Shown here one piece after another: positions 1 to 5,154 of a stretch of 5,154 bases of DNA. Position numbers and translations under genes: made by a program. This DNA comes from Tannerella sp. (GTDB taxonomy: Bacteria > Bacteroidota > Bacteroidia > Bacteroidales > Tannerellaceae), in assembly GCA_031283915.1 (NCBI GenBank), contig JAITAY010000031.1, positions 1 through 5,154 on the forward strand. Direction: 5' to 3'. The first letter of the stretch is position 1; the number at the start of each line of letters is the position of its first letter. The notes below the pieces were generated by a model, which saw only the letters and a list, made by a program, of their open reading frames with translations, had not been told where the DNA came from and ran no database searches.

Positions 1-61
1 TACAGGTTGCCGGTCGGGTTCCTTTCCTTTTGAATTCTGTGTTATTATATTTTTTTGTCAT
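1..61 (-). CDS. Possible start of a divergent gene, cut by the left edge
   Basis: Reading leftward from an ATG at 61-59, the frame stays open for 20 codons to the window edge, starting MTKKYNNTEF and containing several Lys/Arg residues. No family is recognisable from so short a piece. It is listed because a near-ideal Bacteroidota promoter (64-94) points into it. The ATG lies only 2 nt beyond the -7 box, so if this ATG is used the mRNA would be leaderless or nearly so. The alternative is that transcription starts here and the true start codon lies left of the window. A purine-rich run (AAAGGAAAGGA on the minus strand, about 21-31) could then be leader sequence or a ribosome binding site. No other ATG occurs in this frame within the window. 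The reading frame is an inference with low confidence. Confidence 0.25.
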   Translation of the reverse strand, partial: MTKKYNNTEFKRKGTRPATC

Positions 62-63
62 CG

Positions 64-94
64 CAAAATTATATATTCCGGCTCTTTTTTCAAA
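64..94 (-). promoter_or_regulatory. Bacteroidota-type promoter firing leftward
   Basis: On the minus strand the sequence reads TTTG (94-91), 19 nt of spacer, then TAATTTTG (71-64). This fits the known Bacteroides primary sigma consensus of TTTG at -33 and TAnnTTTG at -7 with a 19-21 nt gap. The start of transcription would fall near 61-56. A second -7-like box, TAGATTTG, lies at 105-98 on the same strand but has no matching -33 element. The promoter serves whatever lies to the left, not mgtE. It is the best promoter match in the window. Confidence 0.7.
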
Positions 95-112
95 ATGCAA
101 ATCTAAGGTAAC

Positions 113-171
113 GGGATGCGGATAGAGACGTCGTAAAAATGCTACCGGGCGATGCATCCCTGGCGGGATGC
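113..171. repeat. Competing short inverted repeats (GGGATGC / GCATCCC / GGGATGC)
   Basis: The heptamer GGGATGC occurs at 113-119 and 165-171, and its exact complement GCATCCC at 154-160. The middle copy can pair with the right one (7 bp, 4-nt loop TGGC) or with the left one (7 bp, 34-nt loop), but not both. Such mutually exclusive pairing is typical of attenuators, but no poly-T tract or promoter accompanies it, so a regulatory role is only inferred. It lies in the gene-free stretch upstream of mgtE, about 450 nt from its start codon. Confidence 0.4.
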
Positions 172-178
172 TCTACTA

Positions 179-236
179 CCGCCTTTTAGCGCTTCACTTG
201 ATGACATTGGGCTTTAGCTGACGGGGAAAAAGGCGG
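179..236. repeat. Inverted repeat with 9-bp stem
   Basis: CCGCCTTTT at 179-187 is exactly complementary to AAAAGGCGG at 228-236, leaving a 40-nt loop. The loop is long for a terminator and no T-run follows the right arm, although the left arm ends in TTTT. Nearby, GCTGACGGG is repeated directly at 217-225 and 259-267. The function is unknown. Together with the 113-171 repeats it makes this 120-nt patch unusually structured. Confidence 0.35.
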
Positions 237-559
237 GTGGGCGGATACCCTTTTCTATGCTGACGGGCAATGCACAAAACTATACCACGCGCAGTATACA
301 TATACCTGCTTTTGTGCTTCCGTTCCATTCCGCAGCTTCCGGGCAATGAAATGATCCGGCTCCTGTCCCGATTCTTTTACAAAAAAACAAAAATACCTTT
401 TCCCCTCCGGGAAAAACGCTACCTTTACGTCGGATTTTTCAAACCCGTTTCAAACAGGATAACTGACAAAAATAGCAGGTTTACACCAAAACAAAAGATT
501 ATTAATGTATTATGGACGACATCCCGATATACAGCTACAGGAAGCAGAAGTATTAACCC
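237..559. other. Gene-free stretch upstream of mgtE
   Basis: No convincing gene is seen. One frame is open for 110 codons (270-602), but its translation is rich in Arg, Lys, Tyr and Phe, shows no family motif and runs up to the mgtE ribosome binding site, so it is treated as chance. Two near-matches to a -7 box occur on the plus strand (TACCTTTT near 395 and TACCTTTA near 420), each off by one base and without a clear -33 partner. The mgtE promoter is therefore not located with any confidence. Confidence 0.5.
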
Positions 560-590
560 CTCTGTAAAGAATTTGCATCTCTTTACGGAG
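560..590. promoter_or_regulatory. Dyad just upstream of the mgtE ribosome binding site
   Basis: The arms CTCTGTAAAGA (560-570) and TCTTTACGGAG (580-590) form an 11-bp stem with one T-G mismatch (G-U in RNA) and a 9-nt loop. The inner 7 bp (564-570 with 580-586) are exact. It ends 10 nt before the AAGGAG ribosome binding site. It could be a leader hairpin affecting translation, or a DNA operator for a dimeric regulator. A -7-like box, TAAATTTG, follows directly at 592-599, but the nearest TTTG (572-575) is only 16 nt upstream, too close for a standard promoter. The structure is seen; its role is inferred. Confidence 0.45.
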
Positions 591-600
591 TTAAATTTGT

Positions 601-606
601 AAGGAG
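601..606 (+). promoter_or_regulatory. Ribosome binding site of mgtE
   Basis: AAGGAG lies 9 nt before the ATG at 616. It is the only strong Shine-Dalgarno-like sequence at a gene start in this window and supports the chosen mgtE start. Confidence 0.6.
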
Positions 607-615
607 ATAAAAATA

Positions 616-1998
616 ATGGATGAAATCAAAAACCGTTTCCATGTGCTTATTGAAAACAAGAACTGGAAAGAGATAAAGCAACAGTTAAATACACTTGAAC
701 CCCTTCATATTGCCGGCATCATTGAGATACTGGAAAAGGCGGATGCTGTAGTACTTTTCCGTCTGCTGCCCAGGGTGCTGGCGAAAGAAACGTTCCAGCA
801 CCTTTCCCACGATGAACAGGAAGACATCATCGAAGGACTGGCTACCAACCGCAACCAGATCGCCAGCCTGCTCAACGACCTCGACCCCGACGACCGGACT
901 GCCTTCTTCGAAGAATTGCCCGGCAAGGTGAGCCAGCGCTTAGTCCAGATGCTCTCCATGGAGGAACGCGAAATCGCTACGCGCCTGCTGGGATACCCGG
1001 AAGACAGTATCGGACGTCTGATGACGCCCGAATACGTGGCGATCAAGCCTTATTTTAACGTCGAACAGGCGCTGGATCACATCCGCAAGTTCGGACATGA
1101 CTCCGAAACGCTGAACGTGATTTACGTCGTGACCGACCAGTGGAAACTGATCGACGACATCCGGATCAAGGAACTGATCCTCGCTTCGCCCGGGCAAATC
1201 ATTTCGGACATGACCGACAACCGCTTCGTGGCGCTGAATGCCTACGACGACCAGGAAGTGGCCGTCAAGGTCTTTCAGGATCAAGACCGCGTCGCGCTCC
1301 CGGTAGTGGATACGGATGGCACGCTGCTGGGCATCGTGACCGTCGACGACGTGATGGACGTGGCCGAAGAGGAAAGTACCGAAGACTTCCAGAAATTCGG
1401 CGGTACGGAAGGACTGGATTTGTCCTATACACGCAGTTCCCTGCTGGAACTGGTGAAAAAACGGGCTGGCTGGCTCACCGTCCTCTTTTTCGGCGAAATG
1501 ATGACCGCCTCGGCCATGGGTTTCTTTGAGCAGGAAATATCCAAAGCCGTTGTCCTGGCGCTCTTTGTGCCACTGATCATTTCGAGCGGAGGCAATTCGG
1601 GTTCCCAGGCGGCCAGTTTGATCATCCGATCCCTCGCGCTGGACGAACTCAAACTGTGTAACTGGTGGTATGTCATGAAAAAGGAAGTGCTTTCGGGACT
1701 GATGCTGGGGTCGATTCTGGGCATCATCGGCTTTTTCCGCATCCTGATCTGGCAGCAGGCCGGATTCTACGATTATGGTGAATATTGGCCTTGGATCGGT
1801 GTCAGCGTTTCTCTTTCGCTGATTTTTATTGTCCTTTGGGGGACGCTTTCCGGTTCCATGATTCCCTTTGTCCTCAAACGCGCCGGACTTGACCCCGCTA
1901 CTGCTTCCGCGCCCTTTGTGGCAACGCTGGTCGACGTGACGGGACTGATTATCTACTTCTCCATCGCCGCCCTGTTCCTAAGCGGAAGGCTGTTATAA
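616..1998 (+). CDS. mgtE: Magnesium transporter MgtE
   Basis: This is a Mg2+-selective channel of the inner membrane that works as a dimer and imports Mg2+ down the membrane potential. At 460 residues it has the usual family length and layout. An acidic helical MgtE-N domain spans about 10-130. Two CBS domains follow, about 136-195 (from LMTPEYVAI) and 197-252 (ending GIVTVDDVMDVAEEE). A connecting plug helix lies near 255-280, and about five membrane segments lie between 285 and 457. Pore landmarks are SGGNSGSQ (324-331) and GLDPATASAP followed by TLVDVTGL, where D440 matches the pore aspartate known from Thermus MgtE (D432). In the family, Mg2+ bound between the acidic N and CBS domains closes the channel, so gating by internal Mg2+ is expected. 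The ATG is supported by AAGGAG at 601-606. topB follows after 27 nt, probably in the same transcript. No Mg2+ riboswitch (M-box) is recognisable upstream. Confidence 0.96.
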   Translation: MDEIKNRFHVLIENKNWKEIKQQLNTLEPLHIAGIIEILEKADAVVLFRLLPRVLAKETFQHLSHDEQEDIIEGLATNRNQIASLLNDLDPDDRTAFFEELPGKVSQRLVQMLSMEEREIATRLLGYPEDSIGRLMTPEYVAIKPYFNVEQALDHIRKFGHDSETLNVIYVVTDQWKLIDDIRIKELILASPGQIISDMTDNRFVALNAYDDQEVAVKVFQDQDRVALPVVDTDGTLLGIVTVDDVMDVAEEESTEDFQKFGGTEGLDLSYTRSSLLELVKKRAGWLTVLFFGEMMTASAMGFFEQEISKAVVLALFVPLIISSGGNSGSQAASLIIRSLALDELKLCNWWYVMKKEVLSGLMLGSILGIIGFFRILIWQQAGFYDYGEYWPWIGVSVSLSLIFIVLWGTLSGSMIPFVLKRAGLDPATASAPFVATLVDVTGLIIYFSIAALFLSGRLL

Positions 1999-2012
1999 AT
2001 GGTTAATGGTTA
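1999..2012 (+). repeat. Tandem heptamer ATGGTTA x2 between mgtE and topB
   Basis: ATGGTTA is repeated head to tail immediately after the mgtE stop (TAAATGG). Each copy supplies an ATG. The first opens a 4-codon frame (MVNG, stop 2011-2013). The second opens a 7-codon frame (MVNWLEF) whose TGA at 2027-2029 overlaps the topB TTG start. Translational coupling through these mini-frames is possible, but they may be accidental. No Shine-Dalgarno sequence is evident here. Confidence 0.5.
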
Positions 2013-2025
2013 ACTGGTTGGAATT

Positions 2026-4140
2026 TTGAAAGTTTGTATTGCCGAAAAGCCCAGTGTGGCGCGTGAAATAGCAGACGTCCTCGGTGCAAAAACCCGGAAG
2101 GACGGGTATCTGGAAGGAAACGGGTATCAGGTTTCCTGGACGTTCGGACACCTTTGCACGCTCAAGGAACCGCATGACTATACCCCGGCCTGGAAAACCT
2201 GGCAGTTGCAGTCGCTCCCGATGATTCCGCCCCGTTTCGGTATCAAGCTGCTGTCGAACGAGGCGTATGAGAAGCAGTTCCGTATCCTCGAAAAACTGAT
2301 CCGGGGAGCGGAGGCCGTGATTAACTGCGGCGATGCCGGGCAGGAGGGCGAGCTGATTCAGCGGTGGGTATTGCAGAAAGCCGGCTGTCGCTGTCCCGTT
2401 TACCGGCTGTGGATTTCTTCGCTGACGGAGGAGGCCATTCGCGAAGGGTTCCGGAATCTGAAGGAAGCGGTCGAGTTCAATCCCCTGTACGAGGCCGGAC
2501 TTTCCCGTGCCATCGGCGACTGGTTGCTGGGTATGAACGCGACGCGTCTTTACACGCTCCGCTACGGACAAAACAAGCAGGTGCTTTCCATCGGCCGGGT
2601 GCAGACGCCTACCCTCGCACTGATTGTCAACCGCCAGCGGGAAATCGAACAGTTCAAGCCGGAACCTTACTGGGAATTGAAAACGGTTTACCGGCAGGCT
2701 ACCTTCTCGGCCGTGCAGGGGAAATTCTCCAGGAAAGAAGAAGGGGAAGCCCTCCTGCAACAGGTCACGGGCAAGGAATTTACCGTAACCGACATCACGA
2801 CCAAGAGGGGCAGGGAAACGGCGCCCCGTCTGTTTGACCTGACGTCGTTACAGGTTGAATGCAACCGAAGATTCGCCTTCTCCGCCGAGGAAACGCTGAA
2901 ATGGATACAGTCGCTTTACGAAAAGAAACTGACTACCTACCCGCGCGTAGACACGACCTTCCTGAGCGACGACATGTATCCCGGGATTCCGCAGACACTG
3001 AAAGGGCTGACCGCTTACGCTCCGCTGACCGCCCCCTTGCTGGCCGGTAAAATCCCGAAGAGCCGAAAAGTGTTTGACAACAGCAAGGTGACCGACCACC
3101 ACGCCATTATCCCGACCGGTATGCCGGCGCGCAATCTCTCCGACCGCGAAGAGAAAATCTATGACCTGGTCACACGCCGGTTCATCGCCGTTTTTTATCC
3201 CGACTGCGAAATATCAACCACGACCGTACTGGGCGAAGTGGAAAACGTCGGCTTCAAGGCGACCGGTAAGCAGATACTGAAACCCGGCTGGCGGGTTGTT
3301 TTCGAAAAGGAAGCGAAAGAATCCGCAGAAAAGGCAGACCGCACCGGCCACGAACCGGCGGAAGAAGTTACCGTTTTGCCGGAATTCGTAAAGGGGGAAC
3401 ACGGGCCGCATCAACCCGATTTTGCCGAAAAGTGGACTGTACCGCCTAAGCCCTATACCGAAGCGACGCTCCTTCGCGCCATGGAAACGGCCGGCAAACT
3501 GGTGGATGACGACGAACTGCGCGATGCACTGAAGGAAAACGGCATCGGTCGCCCGTCCACCCGTGCCGCCATCATTGAAACGCTCTTTAAACGGAATTAC
3601 ATCCGCAGGGAAAAGAAAAGCCTGTATGCCACGCCGACCGGCGTCGAACTGATCGGTGTCATCCGCGACGAACTGCTGAAAAGCGCCGAACTGACCGGAC
3701 AGTGGGAGAAGAAAATCCGTCAAATTGAAAAGGGCGCATATGAAGCGGGCATCTTTCTGGATGAACTGAAACAGCTGGTCGGCAGGATTGTGCAGGAAGT
3801 GCGTTCCGACACGTCCACCCGGAGCATTGCCATCGAGGAAACGCCGGCGACGCCGTCCGGCGCCGTGGAGCAGAAAAAAACGAATGCTGCCGGAAAGCAG
3901 GGAAAGAAAGCGGGAAAAAACGTACGGAAACCCTCTGCTCACGCGGCCAAATCTCCTGCCGCCACCGCGACGCCGCCCGTCTGTCCGCGCTGCGGAGGCG
4001 CCATCCTGCGCGGCCATACCGCCTACGGCTGCGCAGGTTATAAAAACGGATGTACGTTCCGGCTGTCGCATGAAACTTACGGAAAAAACCTGACCGACCG
4101 CGAACTGTGCAAGATTATCAAGCAACTGTCTCGTGGATGA
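2026..4140 (+). CDS. topB: DNA topoisomerase III (type IA)
   Basis: This cytoplasmic enzyme cuts and passes single DNA strands through a 5'-phosphotyrosine link, mainly to decatenate and resolve replication and recombination intermediates. It has 704 residues. The TOPRIM domain starts at once, with E7 in IAEKPS, and its second motif is CGDAGQEGEL (101-110). The core follows with SIGRVQTPTLALI (188-200) and the active-site tyrosine Y305 in TTYPRVDT. Other conserved blocks are DHHAIIPT (357-364) and GIGRPSTRAAII (507-518). A Lys/Ala/Thr-rich linker (about 600-650) leads to one C4 zinc ribbon (C653, C656, C669, C676). The oddity is in TOPRIM: the usual DxDxE reads D103-A-G105-Q-E107, so the second Asp is Gly. 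The start is TTG, since KVCIAEKPS must be the N-terminus and the next Met is residue 66. No Shine-Dalgarno is seen. It lies between mgtE and a Nudix gene, probably in one operon. Confidence 0.95.
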   Translation: MKVCIAEKPSVAREIADVLGAKTRKDGYLEGNGYQVSWTFGHLCTLKEPHDYTPAWKTWQLQSLPMIPPRFGIKLLSNEAYEKQFRILEKLIRGAEAVINCGDAGQEGELIQRWVLQKAGCRCPVYRLWISSLTEEAIREGFRNLKEAVEFNPLYEAGLSRAIGDWLLGMNATRLYTLRYGQNKQVLSIGRVQTPTLALIVNRQREIEQFKPEPYWELKTVYRQATFSAVQGKFSRKEEGEALLQQVTGKEFTVTDITTKRGRETAPRLFDLTSLQVECNRRFAFSAEETLKWIQSLYEKKLTTYPRVDTTFLSDDMYPGIPQTLKGLTAYAPLTAPLLAGKIPKSRKVFDNSKVTDHHAIIPTGMPARNLSDREEKIYDLVTRRFIAVFYPDCEISTTTVLGEVENVGFKATGKQILKPGWRVVFEKEAKESAEKADRTGHEPAEEVTVLPEFVKGEHGPHQPDFAEKWTVPPKPYTEATLLRAMETAGKLVDDDELRDALKENGIGRPSTRAAIIETLFKRNYIRREKKSLYATPTGVELIGVIRDELLKSAELTGQWEKKIRQIEKGAYEAGIFLDELKQLVGRIVQEVRSDTSTRSIAIEETPATPSGAVEQKKTNAAGKQGKKAGKNVRKPSAHAAKSPAATATPPVCPRCGGAILRGHTAYGCAGYKNGCTFRLSHETYGKNLTDRELCKIIKQLSRG

Positions 4141-4675
4141 ACGTAATCTTTCCGCCCTGTCGCCTGGCGAAGAATGGTTTCCGCTGGTGGACGAAACCGG
4201 CGAAGTCATCGGCAAAGCCACCCGCCGTGCATGTCACAGCGGCACCAAACTGCTTCATCCGGTGGTGCACTTGCACGTTTTCAATCCGGCCGGGGAACTG
4301 TATCTGCAGAAACGGCCGATGCACAAGGATGTCCAGCCGGGGAAATGGGATACGTCCGTTGGCGGGCACGTTGATTACGGGGAGACGGTGGAGGCTGCCC
4401 TGCGGCGCGAGGCGTTTGAAGAACTGGGGCTTATCCGCTTCACACCGGTTTTCGTTGCTCGCTATGTATTTGAATCCACGCTTGAAAAAGAACTGGTACA
4501 TGCGTTCATGACCACCTGCGACGAATGGCCGCGCCCTCATCCTGCCGAACTGGACGGCGGACGTTTCTGGCTGCTTCGGGACATTGAAGCGCGTCTCGGA
4601 GAGGGGCTGCTCACTCCCAACTTCGAACACGGGTTTCGCCGGTTCCTGATACCGCTTTTAGTGGTTAGGAGATAG
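4133..4675 (+). CDS. Nudix hydrolase, isopentenyl-diphosphate isomerase-like (YfcD-type)
   Basis: The 180-residue protein carries a complete Nudix box, GX5EX7REUXEEXGU, at 78-100 (G78, E84, R92, E93, E96, E97, G99), so the metal-binding and catalytic residues are intact. Nudix enzymes hydrolyse a nucleoside diphosphate linked to another group, using Mg2+ or Mn2+. The opening EEWFPLVDETGEVIGKATR and the LHLHVFNPAGELYLQKR strand resemble the IDI-like/YfcD branch, whose substrates are poorly known, so the substrate is not predicted. True isomerase activity is unlikely given the standard Nudix box, but this is inference. The start is GTG at 4133, overlapping the last 8 nt of topB; the first in-frame ATG (residue 63) is too late. 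The ATGA at 4137-4140 is in another frame and is not the start. The overlap implies translational coupling with topB. Confidence 0.9.
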   Translation: MDERNLSALSPGEEWFPLVDETGEVIGKATRRACHSGTKLLHPVVHLHVFNPAGELYLQKRPMHKDVQPGKWDTSVGGHVDYGETVEAALRREAFEELGLIRFTPVFVARYVFESTLEKELVHAFMTTCDEWPRPHPAELDGGRFWLLRDIEARLGEGLLTPNFEHGFRRFLIPLLVVRR

Positions 4676-4815
4676 CAGGATAGCGGTTGGTAGCTCCGTG
4701 ACAGGACGAAGCTGTCCGATAAAACCGTCACTTCTCATTGAACGTGGTTTGCAGCGTGCTCAGACGATCATATACAGACGAAAGGCAGCCTACCCGCGTA
4801 AGGATTTTGGCCGGA
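4676..4815. other. Intergenic DNA after the Nudix gene, with a weak dyad
   Basis: No gene is seen. A two-level dyad lies at 4684-4727: CGGTT (4684-4688) pairs with AACCG (4723-4727), and inside it GACAG (4700-4704) pairs with CTGTC (4712-4716). The stems are only 5 bp and no T-run follows, so it is not a standard intrinsic terminator. The end of the mgtE-topB-Nudix transcript is probably here or at the larger palindrome downstream. Confidence 0.35.
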
Positions 4816-4890
4816 ACGGTCAAAAGGTTAAGGAGCTTTGTGTAACATGAGTTATTTACTCATGTTACGCAGGTTTATCATTTTGACCGT
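4816..4890. repeat. Nested (two-tier) inverted repeat
   Basis: The outer arms ACGGTCAAAA (4816-4825) and TTTTGACCGT (4881-4890) are exact 10-bp complements. Nested inside, GTAACATGAGT (4842-4852) and ACTCATGTTAC (4858-4868) are exact 11-bp complements around a 5-nt loop (TATTT). The inner stem extends to 14 bp (4839-4852 with 4858-4871) with one T-G pair. The tiers are separated by unpaired 13 nt and 9 nt. Two exact, centred palindromes in 75 nt are unlikely by chance. There is no T-run directly after it, so it is not a classic terminator, though a GTTTTTTC stretch comes later at 4911-4918. It could be an RNA fold, a 3'-end processing or termination signal, a palindromic intergenic repeat, or a mobile-element end near the Rpn gene. 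The role is unknown. Confidence 0.75.
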
Positions 4891-4995
4891 ACTCAAATTC
4901 TTTTCCGGGCGTTTTTTCGACACTTGCACAAATGCGGTTGTCGAACCTGATGTACGTAACCTGAAACAGTCATACGGGCACACCATATTATTGTG
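4891..4995. other. Spacer between the palindrome and the Rpn promoter
   Basis: No gene is supported. A frame open across 4838-5056 passes through both palindrome arms and has no family features. A small dyad, GGTT/AACC around GTCG, lies near 4937-4948. Otherwise nothing is seen. Confidence 0.35.
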
Positions 4996-5003
4996 TATCT
5001 TTG
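4996..5003 (+). promoter_or_regulatory. -7 box of the likely Rpn gene promoter
   Basis: TATCTTTG is an exact match to the Bacteroidota -7 consensus TAnnTTTG. A 19-nt spacer would put the -33 element at 4973-4976, which reads TACG and is a poor match to TTTG. Transcription would start near 5007-5010, giving a leader of about 20 nt before the ATG at 5028. The placement between the palindrome and the gene suggests that the Rpn gene has its own promoter. Confidence 0.5.
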
Positions 5004-5027
5004 TCGCGTGTGAAACAATAATGAAAA

Positions 5028-5154
5028 ATGAAAGAAAAAATGGCACGTTATCTTGATCCTAAAAATGATTTGATCTTTAAGAGAATATTCGGGACGCATC
5101 CTCATCTGCTGACGAGTTTTCTCAATGCGCTGATGCCCCTGCCCCCCGACAGGC
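5028..5154 (+). CDS. Rpn-family nuclease / putative transposase, N-terminus only (cut by the right edge)
   Basis: Only 42 codons are inside the window. The stretch ARYLDPKNDLIFKRIFG followed by LLTSFLNALMPL is the characteristic N-terminus of the PDDEXK_2 / TIGR01784 family, annotated as Rpn recombination-promoting nuclease or putative transposase. Members are DNA endonucleases with a PD-(D/E)XK fold; E. coli Rpn proteins raise RecA-independent recombination and have been tied to toxic anti-phage activity with an antitoxin made from an internal start. The catalytic residues and any internal start lie beyond the window, so activity cannot be judged. Two in-frame ATGs are possible, 5028 (MKEKMARY) and 5040 (MARY); neither has a clear Shine-Dalgarno, and 5028 is chosen as the longer. 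The codons are more AT-rich than in the upstream genes, which fits an accessory gene. Bacteroidota genomes often carry several near-identical copies. Confidence 0.8.
   Translation, partial: MKEKMARYLDPKNDLIFKRIFGTHPHLLTSFLNALMPLPPDR

Noticed and set aside
1..40. CCGGCAACCTG on the minus strand, reminiscent of the GGCAACC block of SAM-I riboswitches
   Set aside because: The other conserved SAM-I blocks (the AGAG and GAGGGA parts) are not visible between the promoter and this motif, and the region is cut by the window edge.
275..282. Minus-strand TAGTTTTG, a further -7-like box
   Set aside because: No TTTG occurs 19-21 nt upstream of it, and such 8-mers arise readily in AT-rich intergenic DNA.
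270..602. 110-codon open frame upstream of mgtE
   Set aside because: It lacks family motifs, has a composition typical of translated non-coding DNA, crosses the 560-590 dyad and ends inside the mgtE ribosome binding site region.
1993..2760. 255-codon open frame on the minus strand opposite the 5' part of topB
   Set aside because: It is a shadow of topB codon bias and has no domain or promoter.
3214..4221. 335-codon open frame on the minus strand opposite topB
   Set aside because: It lies antisense to a well-supported gene, is rich in Arg, Phe and Gly as expected from GC-biased codons read backwards, and shows no recognisable domain.
4684..4727. Terminator after the Nudix gene
   Set aside because: The stems are only 5 bp and no run of T follows.
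4838..5056. 72-codon open frame across the palindrome
   Set aside because: It is read through both arms of the inverted repeat and ends inside the start of the Rpn gene in another frame. There is no family signal.

Overview
This window looks like chromosomal DNA from a member of the Bacteroidota, most likely order Bacteroidales. The evidence is protein style (MgtE, TopB and an Rpn-type nuclease with Bacteroides-like wording), promoter-like boxes of the TTTG-N19-TAnnTTTG type instead of -35/-10 boxes, and weak or absent Shine-Dalgarno sequences at two of the three complete genes. The three complete genes are visibly GC-rich, while the flanking intergenic DNA is AT-richer. The species cannot be named from sequence alone.

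Layout. Positions 1-615 hold no convincing complete gene. The left edge carries a very good Bacteroidota-type promoter pointing left, out of the window, perhaps with the first 20 codons of a divergent gene. Between it and the first complete gene are several short inverted repeats. Positions 616-4675 are a tight forward cluster: mgtE (CBS-gated magnesium channel), topB (DNA topoisomerase III, TTG start, 27 nt after mgtE) and a Nudix hydrolase (GTG start, overlapping the end of topB by 8 nt). The spacing suggests one transcript. Positions 4676-5027 are non-coding and contain a two-tier inverted repeat (4816-4890). A -7 type box at 4996-5003 precedes an AT-richer gene that runs off the right edge, the N-terminus of an Rpn/PDDEXK_2-family nuclease.

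How the genes relate. MgtE imports Mg2+, and both TopB and Nudix enzymes need divalent metal, but this is a loose link and the cluster is probably a housekeeping operon. The Rpn-type gene is a separate unit with its own likely promoter and belongs to a family linked to recombination, genome plasticity and, in E. coli, phage defence.

Points worth a second look are the altered TOPRIM motif of TopB (second Asp replaced by Gly), the nested palindrome upstream of the Rpn gene, the dyad directly in front of the mgtE ribosome binding site, and the competing complementary segments at 113-171. I found no clearly new multi-gene system in the window.
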